From assembly GCA_947472995.1 (NCBI GenBank), contig CANJBO010000015.1, forward strand, positions 1 to 41,124: a stretch of DNA of 41,124 nucleotides, written 5' to 3'. The position numbers and the translations under genes were made by a program. Below, in pieces: positions 20,101 to 28,131 of the stretch. Below the pieces are notes generated by a model. The model searched no databases, was not told the origin of the DNA, and saw only the letters and a program-made list of their open reading frames with translations. Numbering within the stretch: the first letter of the stretch is position 1; every line of letters begins with the position of its first letter. Origin of the DNA: Chloroflexota bacterium (GTDB taxonomy: Bacteria > Chloroflexota > Dehalococcoidia > UBA2979).

Positions 20101-20854
20101 GGAACAGCGCGCGCATCTCCGCTTCGGAGCGCAGGAAGAAGCGATCGCTGTCGAGCTTGAAGCGCTTCTCGTCGTTCATCGTGCTGTTGGAGCCGATGCA
20201 CAGCAGCACGTCGTGCGCGCGGTGCTGGTCGGGCGTCGTGTAGTGCGAGTCGTTCGTCACCACGGTCGGCAGGTCGAGCGACTTCGCGAGGCGGAAGACG
20301 TCCGGCATCAGCTTCGTGAACTGCTCGATGCCGTGTTCCATGGTCTCGAGGTAGTAGCGCCCCTTGAACAGGTCGCTGTAGTACCCCGCGACCTCGATGG
20401 CCTTGCGCTCGTCGTCGTTGCGAAGCGCGGTCATGAACTCGCCGGACGGGCAGCCCGACAGCGCGATCAGCCCCTCGCTGTGCGCCTCGAGCAGCTCACG
20501 GTCCATGCGCGGGCGGTAGTAGAACCCTTCGAGGTGCGACGCCGACGACAGCTTGAGGAGGTTGCGGTAGCCGGTCTCGTTCTGCGCGAGGAGCGTGAGG
20601 TGGAACGGCCAGCGCTGCTTCGGGTCCTTCTCGAACCGCGAGCCCGGCGCGACGTACGCCTCGATGCCGATGATCGGCTTGATGTCGTGCTTCTTCGCGG
20701 CCTGGTAGAACTCGATCGCGCCGTAGAGCGCGCCGTGATCGGTGATCGCCAGCGCCGTCTGCCCCAGTTCGTGCGCGCGCTCCATGAGCGGGTCGATCTT
20801 CGACAGCCCGTCGAGGAGCGAGAACTCGGTGTGCGTGTGCAGGTGGGTGAACAT
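17114..20854 (-). CDS. dnaE: DNA polymerase III alpha subunit
   Basis: Replicative DNA polymerase catalytic subunit, 1246 residues. An N-terminal PHP domain (THLHTHTEFSLLDG, ITDHGALYG, VVTNDSHY) keeps the metal-ligand His/Asp residues, so the PHP exonuclease site may be functional. The catalytic aspartates appear in PDVDFDFADDRR, followed by the beta-binding and helix-hairpin-helix parts, then an OB-fold (TVINVRSLSTKQGKAFAAVT). The C-terminus is unusual: a low-complexity Pro/Gly linker (near residues 1085-1105) and then a ~110-residue domain resembling the tau-binding region. The ATG at 20854 begins right at the PHP motif and no good ribosome site precedes it. No intein was seen. Confidence 0.97.
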   Translation of the reverse strand: MFTHLHTHTEFSLLDGLSKIDPLMERAHELGQTALAITDHGALYGAIEFYQAAKKHDIKPIIGIEAYVAPGSRFEKDPKQRWPFHLTLLAQNETGYRNLLKLSSASHLEGFYYRPRMDRELLEAHSEGLIALSGCPSGEFMTALRNDDERKAIEVAGYYSDLFKGRYYLETMEHGIEQFTKLMPDVFRLAKSLDLPTVVTNDSHYTTPDQHRAHDVLLCIGSNSTMNDEKRFKLDSDRFFLRSEAEMRALFPDHPEAADNTQVIAEQVDIKLTFGRTLLPDPGVPEGMTAREYLRRLTEEGLRRRYPHHNDTHIERLRYELDVVAQTGFDEYMLIVRDIAQFAKSHGIRMGVRGSAAASIILYTLDVTDIDPLEYDLVFERFLNPERIGMPDVDFDFADDRREEVIRYTAEKYGRDRVAQIGTFGTLGAKAAIRDTGRALGLDFGAADRIARMIPDQLNISLDESLKQSTELKNAYEAEETTRDLLDTARALEGVSRHASTHAAGVVISREPLVEVVPLQRATKKDADEETALPTTQYAMAEIDKIGLLKIDYLGLTNLTILGRAIELIERQRGERIDLLQIPDSDPATAQLLSEGETFGVFQMESAGMRRYVVELKPQNIRELSAMVALFRPGPLEHIPTYIDVKHGRADLHYLHPDLEGILAETYGVITYQEQVLQIARKFAGYSLGQADVMRKAMGKKIASVMLEERVQFLEGVEKLGYEQRLGEQLFDLIEPFAGYAFNKAHAVCYGTIAYHTAYLKAHYPVEYMAAVLHAANGNSDRIAPGIAECTRLGVPVLQPDVNLSEANFSIERLADGTDAIRFGLAQIKNVGLGGVEALIDERNARGEFVSVEDFARRVPAREMNKRVLESLAKAGALDSMASRAAMITSVDRVLSLAQQEQKLRDTGQTSMFDMFGDEVNTPLPGLELTEELIPLPQLLAWEKELLGTYISEHPFRGASQRLARYVTHQAVELTEELGGQDTIIAGTVINVRSLSTKQGKAFAAVTLEDLSGQCEITFWSTEYEAAKSRGLLFEGNVLLVKAAVRPRGGRVNIAALEICAYDYDAGRLAADFHQEKFTIRPGYSRAAYGAPPAFPNPPGGPPAGPGGPPGGPRERPALRIVPATADRDEPAVPSAPPSANAEGPRRLVVTLEETTDEAADRRRIARICAALDQYPGELPLELCLRVHGNDTRFTRGGVDAAHLDTLVAMLKAMLGVLGSVVEAGAAEAEQVAPVHEAGFVAVGGA

Positions 20855-20978
20855 CGAGGGCGCGCGGCCTTGCTGATCGGAGAAGTCGCCTACGCAATTA
20901 CGCGAACGGGCGTACTACACGTAGGGTCGAAGACTACCACCTGAGCAACGCCGTTGAACAGGTGGTTTGACCTGCGAA

Positions 20979-21410
20979 CTACAGGTCTTTGACGAAGATC
21001 GCCTCGTCGCGGTCGGGGCGATAGCCGACCGACTCCCAGAAGGTCACCGCGCCCGGCTCGCCGAAGAAGACGCGGATCGGGACGCGCTCGGCGCCCGCTC
21101 GCCGGAGTCGTGCCTCGACCTCGCGTACGAGGAGCGTCCCCACGCCTCGACGCCTCACGCTCGGATCGACCGCGAGGCGGTAGAGGCCGCCTCGCCACCC
21201 GTCCCAGCCGCCGATCAGGCTGCCCACGATCTGGTCATCGGCGGTCGCGACCACGAACAGGTCGTCGCCGTGTGCGAGTCGCTTGAGGAGCGCGTCCGGC
21301 CGGTCCGTTGGTCGAGCCACCGCGTCCGCTCGACGCCACAGCGCGAGCACGGCATCGACGTCTGGCGCGGCGAAGTCGCGCAATCGGATCGCAGGCAGTT
21401 CATTCGTCAT
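20979..21410 (-). CDS. GNAT-family N-acetyltransferase
   Basis: A 143-residue single-domain acetyltransferase. The acetyl-CoA site motif A is seen as LAVDPSVRRRGVGTLLVREV, and the C-terminal FWESVGYRPDRDEA matches motif B. The substrate is unknown. The ATG at 21410 has GGAGG about ten bases upstream; the open frame continues into dispersed-repeat unit R3 but that extension is not credible. It lies between dnaE and yajQ on the same strand. Confidence 0.88.
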   Translation of the reverse strand: MTNELPAIRLRDFAAPDVDAVLALWRRADAVARPTDRPDALLKRLAHGDDLFVVATADDQIVGSLIGGWDGWRGGLYRLAVDPSVRRRGVGTLLVREVEARLRRAGAERVPIRVFFGEPGAVTFWESVGYRPDRDEAIFVKDL

Positions 21411-21420
21411 GGCCGTCCGG

Positions 21421-21504
21421 CCTCCGCAGGGGTGTGGGGACGCAGCCCCCACGTCCTCGCTCAGGACCCCTCCCGCGCCGGGAGGGGCAGGGGTGGGCCG
21501 CCCC
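21421..21504 (-). repeat. Dispersed repeat locus 2: single type A unit (R3)
   Basis: On the minus strand it reads GGGGCGGCCCACCCC, hairpin 1 with CCCCTCCC/GGGAGGGG arms, then hairpin 2 (GTGGGG with CCCCAC, triloop TGC). It lies 29 bases after the yajQ stop in the direction of yajQ transcription, and CCTCGAC (a GTCGAGG flank) sits just outside at about 21514-21520. Confidence 0.78.
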
Positions 21505-21533
21505 ACGATGTCCTCGACGTTGCGAAGGACCTT

Positions 21534-22031
21534 TTAGCGGTAGTTGCCGAACTCCAGCTCGACGCCCCAGTCCTCGGCGCGGAGGGCGGTCATGGCGGTC
21601 TGGAGGTCGTCGCGGCTGGGGCCGGAGACGCGGACGGCGTCGCCCTGGATCTGGGCGGTGACCTTCTTGAACTTCTGGTCGCGGATGAACTTCGAGATCG
21701 ACTTCGCCGTGTCGCTGTCGATCGCCTGCACGAGCGTGACGTCCTGCCGCACGGTGTTGCCGCCGGCCTGCGCCATGTCGCCGCGCTTGAGGTTCTTCGT
21801 CGGCACCTTGCGCGCGATCAGCCGTCCGAGGAGCGCGTCCCAGATCGCGTCGAGCTTGTACTCGTCGGTGGTGTGGATCGAGATCTTGTTGTCGGCGCGG
21901 CTGAACTCGACCTCGACGAGGACGTTCTTGAAGTCGAAGCGGCCGGTGATCTCGCGGAGCGCCTGGTTCACGGCGTTGTCGACCTCCTGCAGGTCGCAGC
22001 CGGTCGTAATGTCGAAGGACTCGTTCGCCAT
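21534..22031 (-). CDS. yajQ: YajQ-family nucleotide-binding protein
   Basis: A 165-residue UPF0234/YajQ protein, the standard length. Typical sequence: SFDITTGCDLQEVDNAVNQA at the start, RFDFKN, then KFIRDQKFKKVTAQIQGD and the C-terminal RVSGPSRDDLQ segment. Some family members bind cyclic-di-GMP, but whether this one does cannot be judged from sequence. The start has GAAGGAG upstream. lysC ends 43 bases upstream, and the gap holds the palindrome GTCGAGGTGCCTCGAC. Confidence 0.95.
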   Translation of the reverse strand: MANESFDITTGCDLQEVDNAVNQALREITGRFDFKNVLVEVEFSRADNKISIHTTDEYKLDAIWDALLGRLIARKVPTKNLKRGDMAQAGGNTVRQDVTLVQAIDSDTAKSISKFIRDQKFKKVTAQIQGDAVRVSGPSRDDLQTAMTALRAEDWGVELEFGNYR

Positions 22032-22049
22032 GTTTGTCTCCTTCGAACG

Positions 22050-22065
22050 GTCGAGGTGCCTCGAC
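22050..22065. repeat. Perfect palindrome GTCGAGGTGCCTCGAC between lysC and yajQ
   Basis: Seven-base arms GTCGAGG and CCTCGAC around a TG centre. GTCGAGG is the word found just outside several dispersed-repeat units, so this could be an empty or minimal form, or a protein-binding site. It sits 18 bases from the yajQ start codon, upstream of its ribosome site. Confidence 0.7.
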
Positions 22066-22073
22066 GCTGGGTG

Positions 22074-23294
22074 CTAGCCGCGGTCGAGCTCGAACGCCGC
22101 ATGCAGCGCGCGCACGGCGTCGCCGACGCGCGCACCCTCCACGACGCAGGTGATGCGGATGTCGCTGGTGCTGATCATCTCGATGTTGATCTGGTTGTCG
22201 AACAGCGTCTTGAACATGCGCGCCGCGTAGCCGGGCGCGCTCGCCATGCCGGTGCCGACGACGGACACGGTGCCGAGGTCCGGCGCGGTGACGATGCCGC
22301 CGCCGCCGATCTGCGCCAGCAGCCCGTTGATCACCTCGGTCGCCTTGTCGAGGTCGCCCGGGGCGACGGTGAACGTCAGGTCCGTGAGGTCCTCGACGCT
22401 CGCGTTCTGGACGATCGTGTCGACGGAGACGCCGGCGGTCGCCAGCGGCTCGAAGATGCGGGCGGCGATGCCCGGCTGGTCCGGGACGCCGCGCACGGTG
22501 ACCTTCGCGATGTGGTCCTGGTGGGCGATGCCGCGGACCTTGTTGCCCTGTTCCATGGTCGTCTCTCCGTGAATGAGCGTTCCCGGCGCCGAGGCGTCGA
22601 ACGTGCTGGCGACGAGGATGTCGACGTTGTAGATCGCCCCCACCTCGACAGCGCGGGCGTGCATGACGCGCGCGCCGGTGGTGGCGAGCTCCAGCATCTC
22701 CTCGTACCCGATGTCGCGCAGCGGGCGCGCCTCCGGGCACACGCGGGGGTCGGCGGTGAAGATGCCCGGCACGTCCGTGTAGATCTCGCAGGCGTCCGCC
22801 TTCAGCGCCGCCGCGAGCGCGACCGCCGTCGTGTCGCTGCCGCCGCGGCCAAGCGTCGTGGTGTCGAAGTTCTCCGAGATGCCCTGGAACCCCGCGACGA
22901 TCACCACGCGGCCGGCGGCCAGCTCGCGCTCCATGCGCTCCGTCTGGATCTCCGCGATGCGCGCGCGCCCGTAGACCTCGTCGGTGCGGATGCCGGCCTG
23001 CGCGCCGGTGAGCGAGATGGCGTCGAGCCCCTCGGCGTCGAGGGCCATCGACAGCAGCGTGCTGGAGACGATCTCGCCGGTGGACAGCAGGACATCCATC
23101 TCGCGCTGGTTGGGCTTCGCGTTGATCTTCGCGGCGAGGTCGATCAGGTCGTCGGTGGTGTCGCCCATCGCCGAGACGACCGCGACCACGTCGTCGCCCG
23201 CGCGTCGACGCTCCGCGATGCGCCGCGCGACGTGCTGGATCTTCTCGGCCGTGGCGACCGAGGACCCGCCGTACTTCTGAACGATCCGGCTCAT
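22074..23294 (-). CDS. lysC: Aspartate kinase
   Basis: Phosphorylates L-aspartate, the first step toward lysine, threonine and methionine; 406 residues. The start MSRIVQKYGGSSVA carries the kinase signature; other conserved parts include STGEIVSSTLLSMAL, GFQGISENFDTTTLGRGGSD (catalytic/substrate region), YTDVPGIFTADPR and two C-terminal ACT domains (from about residue 265) for feedback regulation. thrB lies seven bases upstream on the same strand, so thrB-lysC form an operon. No homoserine dehydrogenase gene is in the window. This is a monofunctional kinase of the type with two ACT domains. Confidence 0.96.
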   Translation of the reverse strand: MSRIVQKYGGSSVATAEKIQHVARRIAERRRAGDDVVAVVSAMGDTTDDLIDLAAKINAKPNQREMDVLLSTGEIVSSTLLSMALDAEGLDAISLTGAQAGIRTDEVYGRARIAEIQTERMERELAAGRVVIVAGFQGISENFDTTTLGRGGSDTTAVALAAALKADACEIYTDVPGIFTADPRVCPEARPLRDIGYEEMLELATTGARVMHARAVEVGAIYNVDILVASTFDASAPGTLIHGETTMEQGNKVRGIAHQDHIAKVTVRGVPDQPGIAARIFEPLATAGVSVDTIVQNASVEDLTDLTFTVAPGDLDKATEVINGLLAQIGGGGIVTAPDLGTVSVVGTGMASAPGYAARMFKTLFDNQINIEMISTSDIRITCVVEGARVGDAVRALHAAFELDRG

Positions 23295-23301
23295 GCGCGC
23301 C

Positions 23302-24186
23302 TTATCCCTCGACGACTTCCGTGCCCGTGGTGTTGAAGCCGACCACGCGCGTCTGGGCGCTCAGGCCATGCGCCGCCGCAGCCTCGCGCATCGCGCCGGT
23401 GACCGCGTCATCGTGGTCGCTGATGAACGCGGCGATCGTGGAGCCGCCACCGGAGAGGTAGACGCCGTGTGCGCCCGCCGCGTAGGCAGCCTCGAAGATC
23501 GGGTACATCGCGGGGAACAGCGTCGCGCGCGCCGGCTGGTGCAGGATGTCCTCGGTCGCCACGCGCAGCAGGTCGTACCGGTGCCCCGCGATCGCGGCGA
23601 CGATGAGCGCCGCGCGGCCGATGTTGTGCACCGACTGCCCGCGCGTGAGCGACTCGGGCAGGCGCTTGCGCGACTCGTTCGTCGGCATGTCGAACGCCGG
23701 GATCATCAGCGCGAGGCGGAGGTCGTCCGGGATCGCGACCGGCATGTGCACCGGGACGCCCTCGTCTTCCACGATCACGCGCAGCCCGCCGAGGAGCGCC
23801 GGGATGATGTTGTCCCCGTGCCCTTCGAGGCGCACCGCGATCGGCAGCAGCTCGTCCATCGAGAGGCGGTTGCCGATCAGCGCGTTCGCGCCGACGACGC
23901 CCGCGGCGTACGCCGCCGCCGACATGCCGAGGCCTCGACCGACCGGCATGTCGCCGGTGCAGGAGACGCGGATGCCGGCGACCCGCTCGCCGGCCGCCTC
24001 GAGGAGCGTCAGGGCGGCCTTCGCCGCCATGCGCTCGACCGGGTCGGTGGGGTCGGGCGTGGGCTGATCGCGCAGCTGCACGGTGAACAGCGCGGTCCAG
24101 TCCAGCGCCACGCCGAGGCTGTCGAACCCCGGCCCGAGGTTCGCGGAGGTGGTGGGGACGCGCACGGAAACGCTCTGATCAGGCAT
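23302..24186 (-). CDS. thrB: Homoserine kinase (GHMP family)
   Basis: Phosphorylates homoserine for threonine synthesis; 294 residues. GHMP motifs are visible: VPTTSANLGPGFDSLGVALD near the N-terminus, GRGLGMSAAAYAAG for the ATP phosphate loop and YLSGGGSTIAAF toward the C-terminus. The phosphate loop has Met where the family more often has Ser (GLGSSA), with the second Ser kept. It is the first gene of the thrB-lysC pair. A -10-like TAGACT ends six bases before the ATG and no Shine-Dalgarno site is evident, suggesting a leaderless transcript. Confidence 0.92.
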   Translation of the reverse strand: MPDQSVSVRVPTTSANLGPGFDSLGVALDWTALFTVQLRDQPTPDPTDPVERMAAKAALTLLEAAGERVAGIRVSCTGDMPVGRGLGMSAAAYAAGVVGANALIGNRLSMDELLPIAVRLEGHGDNIIPALLGGLRVIVEDEGVPVHMPVAIPDDLRLALMIPAFDMPTNESRKRLPESLTRGQSVHNIGRAALIVAAIAGHRYDLLRVATEDILHQPARATLFPAMYPIFEAAYAAGAHGVYLSGGGSTIAAFISDHDDAVTGAMREAAAAHGLSAQTRVVGFNTTGTEVVEG

Positions 24187-24192
24187 GCGCCC

Positions 24193-24198
24193 AGTCTA
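24193..24198 (-). promoter_or_regulatory. -10-like TAGACT close to the thrB start
   Basis: On the minus strand TAGACT is followed by six bases (GGGCGC) and the ATG, placing the start of transcription at or next to the start codon. This parallels the TATACT arrangement before dnaJ. Confidence 0.4.
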
Positions 24199-24264
24199 CA
24201 TGGGGCGTTCCGTACCGACGACGCTGAGCGCTGGTGTGCGCGAGCGCTGTGGAGGTGTACGCGT

Positions 24265-24653
24265 GGGGCGGCCCATCCCCCTGCCCCCTTCCCTGCGCGG
24301 GAAGGGGGATGAAGTTCAAAGGGCTTCGCCCTTTGAGGAACCCCTGGACGGAGCGATTGTCGCTTGCCGCTGCTGGCCGGAGATCGCGGCCGGCCGCTTC
24401 GCCGCGCCCCGACCCGGAGCGCGCCGCTTCCAGTCAAGCGGTGAGCAGTCCGCGCGCTGCGCGTGTCGAGGACGAGCCGCTGCACGCGTGCATCAAGGTC
24501 GATCGCGGCGCCACCGCGCCTGCTGCCGGCGCACTGTCGGGCGCCGCGCAGGCTGTCAGATTCCGCCGGGAGTGCGAGGGGCGCAGCTCCTCGCAACATC
24601 ATCTGAAATTCAGAACCCCTCCCGCGCCGGGAGGGGCAGGGGTGGGCCGCCCC
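24265..24653. repeat. Dispersed repeat locus 3: inverted B/A pair (R4 and R5) with ~190-base spacer
   Basis: Occupies most of the 516-base gap between thrB and tmk, where no gene was seen. R4 (type B, plus, 24265-24353) has a CCCCCTTCCC/GGGAAGGGGG hairpin 1 and a hairpin 2 of TCAAAGGG with CCCTTTGA (24316-24323, 24329-24336; triloop TTC). R5 (type A, minus, 24653-24547) has hairpin 2 TGCGAGG with CCTCGCA (24573-24579, 24589-24595; triloop TGC). Terminal arms 24252-24275 and 24643-24666 match in 22 of 24 positions as an inverted repeat. The spacer is GC-rich and featureless apart from short palindromes. R5 starts 49 bases after the tmk stop. Confidence 0.8.
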
Positions 24654-24702
24654 ACGCGCGCACCTCAACGTCCCTCGACAGTCGAGGCGACCGCCTCGCC
24701 GC

Positions 24703-25344
24703 CTACACGCCGAGGCGGGTGCGGATGCGCTCCCAGGCGGCGTGGGTGATCTGCATCTCCGGGCGCGTCGCGTCCAGCACCAGCCATCGCTCGGGCTCCG
24801 CCGCTGCCAGCTCGAGGAAGCCGCGCCGCACCGCGCGGTGGAACACCGCGTCCTCGCGCTCCACGTAGTCGCCGCCGCGCTCGCCGCGCCGGAACGCGTC
24901 CTCGGGCGCGAGGTCGAGGAGCACCGTGACGTCCGGGACGAGCCCCTGCGTCGCCGCGCGATTCGCCGCCTCCACGATCGCGGCGTCGAGGCCGCGCCCG
25001 TGGTGCTGGTACGCCACGGTCGAGTCGGCGAAGCGGTCGCAGATCACCAGCGCGCCGCGCTCGAGCGCCGGTCGGATGACCTCGGACACGAGTTGCGCGC
25101 GGGCGGCGGTGAAGACGAGCAGCTCGGCCGCGGGGGCCGGCGGCGTCTCGCCCTCGGCGGTGGCGAAGAGCGCGGCGCGCAGCCGCTCGCCCAGCGCCGT
25201 GCCGCCCGGCTCGCGGCACGTGACGACCTCGAGGCCGCTCGCCCCGCCGAGGCGCGCGAGCGCCTGCAGCTGCGTCGACTTCCCGGCACCCTCGCCGCCT
25301 TCGAGCGTGACGAACGTGCCGGGATGTCGTGCGGTCTCGCTCAT
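24703..25344 (-). CDS. tmk: Thymidylate kinase
   Basis: Converts dTMP to dTDP for DNA synthesis; 213 residues. P-loop [12 protein letters not shown], the REPGGT motif, [12 protein letters not shown] (in place of the usual DRY/DRH) and the LID-region RGERGG are all present. The ATG at 25344 overlaps the stop of the upstream ATPase gene by four bases (ATGA), so it is translationally coupled and is probably the last gene of the pdxST operon. Type A repeat R5 follows its stop. Confidence 0.95.
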   Translation of the reverse strand: MSETARHPGTFVTLEGGEGAGKSTQLQALARLGGASGLEVVTCREPGGTALGERLRAALFATAEGETPPAPAAELLVFTAARAQLVSEVIRPALERGALVICDRFADSTVAYQHHGRGLDAAIVEAANRAATQGLVPDVTVLLDLAPEDAFRRGERGGDYVEREDAVFHRAVRRGFLELAAAEPERWLVLDATRPEMQITHAAWERIRTRLGV

Positions 25345-27140
25345 CGTGCGCGCGACTCGCCCCACGGCAGGTCGCGGCCCGTGCGCGCCATCTCGCCGAT
25401 CACGGTGACACGGCGGAACGGCTCGTTGCCCTTCGAGACGGTGCGCAGGCCGTGCCGCGTCGCCAGCTCGTGCTGGAGCCGGCGGATGTACGCGCCCTGC
25501 GGCGCCAGCTCCACGCTCGGCGTGCCGCGCGTCGAGACGTCGGCGATCGCCTCCTCGGTCTCGCGCAGCGCCGCGGTGGTCGGGTCGCTCGCATCGCCGT
25601 CGCCGCGCAGCGCGAGGAGTTGGCGCTCCATCTGCTGCGTGGTGTTGTTGCGCAACACGTAGATCGGGATGTTGCGCTCCTCGGCCTGCTTCAGCGGGCC
25701 ATTGCGACGCCGGTAGTACGGGCGCAGCGTGAACACCGCGTCCGCGTCCCGGATGCTGTCCACGATCGTCGCGCCGGAGCGCGTCTGGTCGATCGCCGAC
25801 TCCAGCCGTGCGCGCGAGATGCCGAACGGCAGCAGCCGTCGAGGCGGCCCGCCCGGCGCGGCGGTCAGCGTCTGGCGGCGCTCCGGCTCCTCGCGCGCGT
25901 GCAGCGGCTCCTCCGGCGAGGTCCGCAGCGGCATGCGCTCGACGGTCTCGATGCCGCCGCCGTCGCCGATCACGCGGATCTCCGCCTCCGCCTCGAAGCC
26001 GCGCAGCAGCGCGTCCACCGTGATCGCCACGTCCTCGTGCACCGCGAGGCGCTGGAAGCCCTGGATCTCGATGAGCACCTCGAACGTCGGGGGGGAGCGC
26101 CGCTCGAGGATCGTCTTCTGCGTGCCGCGCCGTCGTGCCTCCTCGTCGCCGAGGGTGACCGACTCGATGCCACCGATGAGGTCGGAGAGCGTCGGGTTCT
26201 GCATCAGGTTGGACAGCGTGGTGCCGTGGGCCGTGCCGACGAGTTGCACGCCGCGCTCCGCGATGGTGCGCGCGGCGTCCGCCTCCAGGGCCGTGCCGAT
26301 CTCGTCGATGACGATGACCTCCGGCGTGTGGTTCTCGACGGCCTCGATCATCACCTCGTGCTGGAGATGCGGCGAGCGGACCTGCATGCGCCGCGCGCGG
26401 CCGATGCCGTGGTGCGGGATGTCGCCGTCGCCCCCGATCTCGTTCGAGGAGTCGACGATCACGACGCGCTTGCCGATCTCGTCCGCCAGCATCCGCGCGA
26501 CGTCGCGCAGCATCGTCGTCTTGCCGACGCCGGGGCGGCCGAGCAGCAGGATGCTCTTCCCGCTCTCGATCAGGTCGCGCATGATGCCGCCCGATCCGGA
26601 CACGGAGCGGCCGATGCGGCACGTGAGGCCGACGATGTGCCCGCGGCGGTTGCGGATGCCGGAGATGCGGTGCAGCGTGCGCGGGATGCCGGCGCGGTTG
26701 TCCTCGCCGAACTCCGACACCTGCGCGACGACTTGCGTCAGCTCCTGCTCGGTGACTTCCGTCGAGGCCAGGTAGACGTCGCCGGACCCGTAGCGCGCCG
26801 TGGGGATGCGGCCGAGGTCCAGCACGATCTCGATGATCCCCGCGAGCCCCTGGTCGTGCACGGCCTCTGCGATGCGCGGCGGCATGATCCCGACGAGCAG
26901 CTCGATCTCGTAGCGCTCCTCCTCGGACATCTCGGCGGTGGCGATGAGCCGGCGCTCGCGCGCGTACTCGTCGCTCTCGGGGGCCTCGTCCTCGTCTTCG
27001 TCTTCGTCGAGGTCATCCTCGTCGAGCTCGGCCTCGAGGTCGTCGAAGTCGGCGTCGTCGTCGAAGACGTCATCCTCGTCGTCGCCGTCGAAGCGCCCGG
27101 ACACGCCGTTGTCGTCGGAGTCGTGTGGCATGGTGCTCAT
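25341..27140 (-). CDS. R3H-domain AAA ATPase, SpoIIIAA/Ycf45-like
   Basis: A 599-residue ATPase of the single-strand nucleic acid-binding R3H class, common in cyanobacteria, plastids (Ycf45) and Chloroflexota; its role is unknown. The ATG at 27140 has GGAGG ten bases upstream. The N-terminal ~15-50 residues are extremely acidic (runs of D and E), then a conserved SpoIIIAA-like region, Walker A ([15 protein letters not shown]), Walker B (VIVIDEIGT), [11 protein letters not shown], and a C-terminal R3H motif ([13 protein letters not shown]). A Pro/Arg-rich linker lies at about 410-440. It sits between a GNAT gene and tmk in the pdxST operon, which does not point to a specific job. Confidence 0.85.
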   Translation of the reverse strand: MSTMPHDSDDNGVSGRFDGDDEDDVFDDDADFDDLEAELDEDDLDEDEDEDEAPESDEYARERRLIATAEMSEEERYEIELLVGIMPPRIAEAVHDQGLAGIIEIVLDLGRIPTARYGSGDVYLASTEVTEQELTQVVAQVSEFGEDNRAGIPRTLHRISGIRNRRGHIVGLTCRIGRSVSGSGGIMRDLIESGKSILLLGRPGVGKTTMLRDVARMLADEIGKRVVIVDSSNEIGGDGDIPHHGIGRARRMQVRSPHLQHEVMIEAVENHTPEVIVIDEIGTALEADAARTIAERGVQLVGTAHGTTLSNLMQNPTLSDLIGGIESVTLGDEEARRRGTQKTILERRSPPTFEVLIEIQGFQRLAVHEDVAITVDALLRGFEAEAEIRVIGDGGGIETVERMPLRTSPEEPLHAREEPERRQTLTAAPGGPPRRLLPFGISRARLESAIDQTRSGATIVDSIRDADAVFTLRPYYRRRNGPLKQAEERNIPIYVLRNNTTQQMERQLLALRGDGDASDPTTAALRETEEAIADVSTRGTPSVELAPQGAYIRRLQHELATRHGLRTVSKGNEPFRRVTVIGEMARTGRDLPWGESRAR

Positions 27141-27194
27141 TCGCTCGACAGACCTCCTGCTCGCCGCGTATCGCGGCATTCTGCGCGCCCGGTG

Positions 27195-28130
27195 TTACCC
27201 CCCGGTAATGGGGATGCCGGCGCGCGCATACGTTTCTTCCTTCACGGGCTGCAGCACCCGCTTGCAGAACAGCGCGAACCCCTCGGGATCCGCCTCCAGG
27301 CCCGCACGGCGCAGCGCCGCGTCCTCGGTCGGTCCGGCGGCCGGGACGAGCGCGAACTGGCGCTCGGCCTCCGCGAGGCGCGCCGCGAGGCCCGCCAGCA
27401 GCGCATCGGCGGCGCCGTGCGCGTCGGGCTCGACGCCGAACGTGAACTGGCCGCTCGCGCGCGCGTAGCGGGCGACGCCCACCACGCGCTGCTCGCGCTC
27501 CACGACCAGCGCGCCGTCGCCGCGCACCTGCCAGTGGCGGTCGCGGACAGCGTTCCACTCGTCCACCGTCATCGCCATCGACTGCCGCGCCGCGACCGGG
27601 ATCGAGCGGCAGAACACTTGGAACGAGGGGAACGAGTCGGCCTCGGTCCACTCGCGCACACCGGCGGGGTTGCCCGCCGGCGCCGCCATCCGGCCGCTCC
27701 ACAGCCGCTCGGCCTGCACGCGGGAGAACCCCGCGCGCGAGGCAGCCTCGGCGGCCGGGCCGTCCGTGCGCGTGCGCATCAGCAGGTGTGTCGCCTCGGC
27801 GTGCTCTGCGGCGAGGATCGCCTGCCGCAGCAGGTCCTCCAGCACCTCGCTGCCCTCGGCATCGTCACCGTCGATCAGCGTGTCGATCTCCCAGGCATGC
27901 CGCGCGTTCAACTCGCGGGCCGTGGCGATGCCGCGGATCTGGCGTCCGGCGATGCTCACCCACGTGCGCCGACCGAGGTGCAGCCACTGAGCGAACGCCG
28001 CCGCGAGTGGCGTGGGCGCCCCGTTCCCCTGCGCGAGCCGCTCGCGCGTGACCGCCAGGTTCTCGCGCACGTCCTCGTCGAAGGTGACGAGCGCGACGAG
28101 GTCGGTGGGGCGCGGGGCGCGGGTGGTCAT
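27195..28130 (-). CDS. GNAT-like acetyltransferase, probably two domains
   Basis: A 311-residue protein. I recognise GNAT-type layout weakly: the N-terminal half contains AAEAASRAGFSRVQAERLW (a motif-B-like end of a GNAT domain), and the C-terminal half repeats that pattern with VVEREQRVVGVARYAR and ALRRAGLEADPEGFALFCK. The acetyl-CoA loop (R/Q-x-x-G-x-G/A) is not obvious in either half, so it may be degenerate. It starts one base after the pdxT stop codon, so it is part of the operon. Alternative: an unrelated protein that merely has the fold. Confidence 0.5.
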   Translation of the reverse strand: MTTRAPRPTDLVALVTFDEDVRENLAVTRERLAQGNGAPTPLAAAFAQWLHLGRRTWVSIAGRQIRGIATARELNARHAWEIDTLIDGDDAEGSEVLEDLLRQAILAAEHAEATHLLMRTRTDGPAAEAASRAGFSRVQAERLWSGRMAAPAGNPAGVREWTEADSFPSFQVFCRSIPVAARQSMAMTVDEWNAVRDRHWQVRGDGALVVEREQRVVGVARYARASGQFTFGVEPDAHGAADALLAGLAARLAEAERQFALVPAAGPTEDAALRRAGLEADPEGFALFCKRVLQPVKEETYARAGIPITGG

Positions 28131-28131
28131 C

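Noticed and set aside
17102-20944. Very long open frame (about 1280 codons) antisense to dnaE
   Set aside because: High-GC codon bias leaves few stops in the complementary frame. The dnaE protein is unmistakable and the antisense translation is rich in Arg, Val, His and Leu with no recognised domain.
24187-24702. Several open frames in both strands in the thrB-tmk gap
   Set aside because: They run through the dispersed repeat units and the start and end of neighbouring genes, with no ribosome site or conserved residues.
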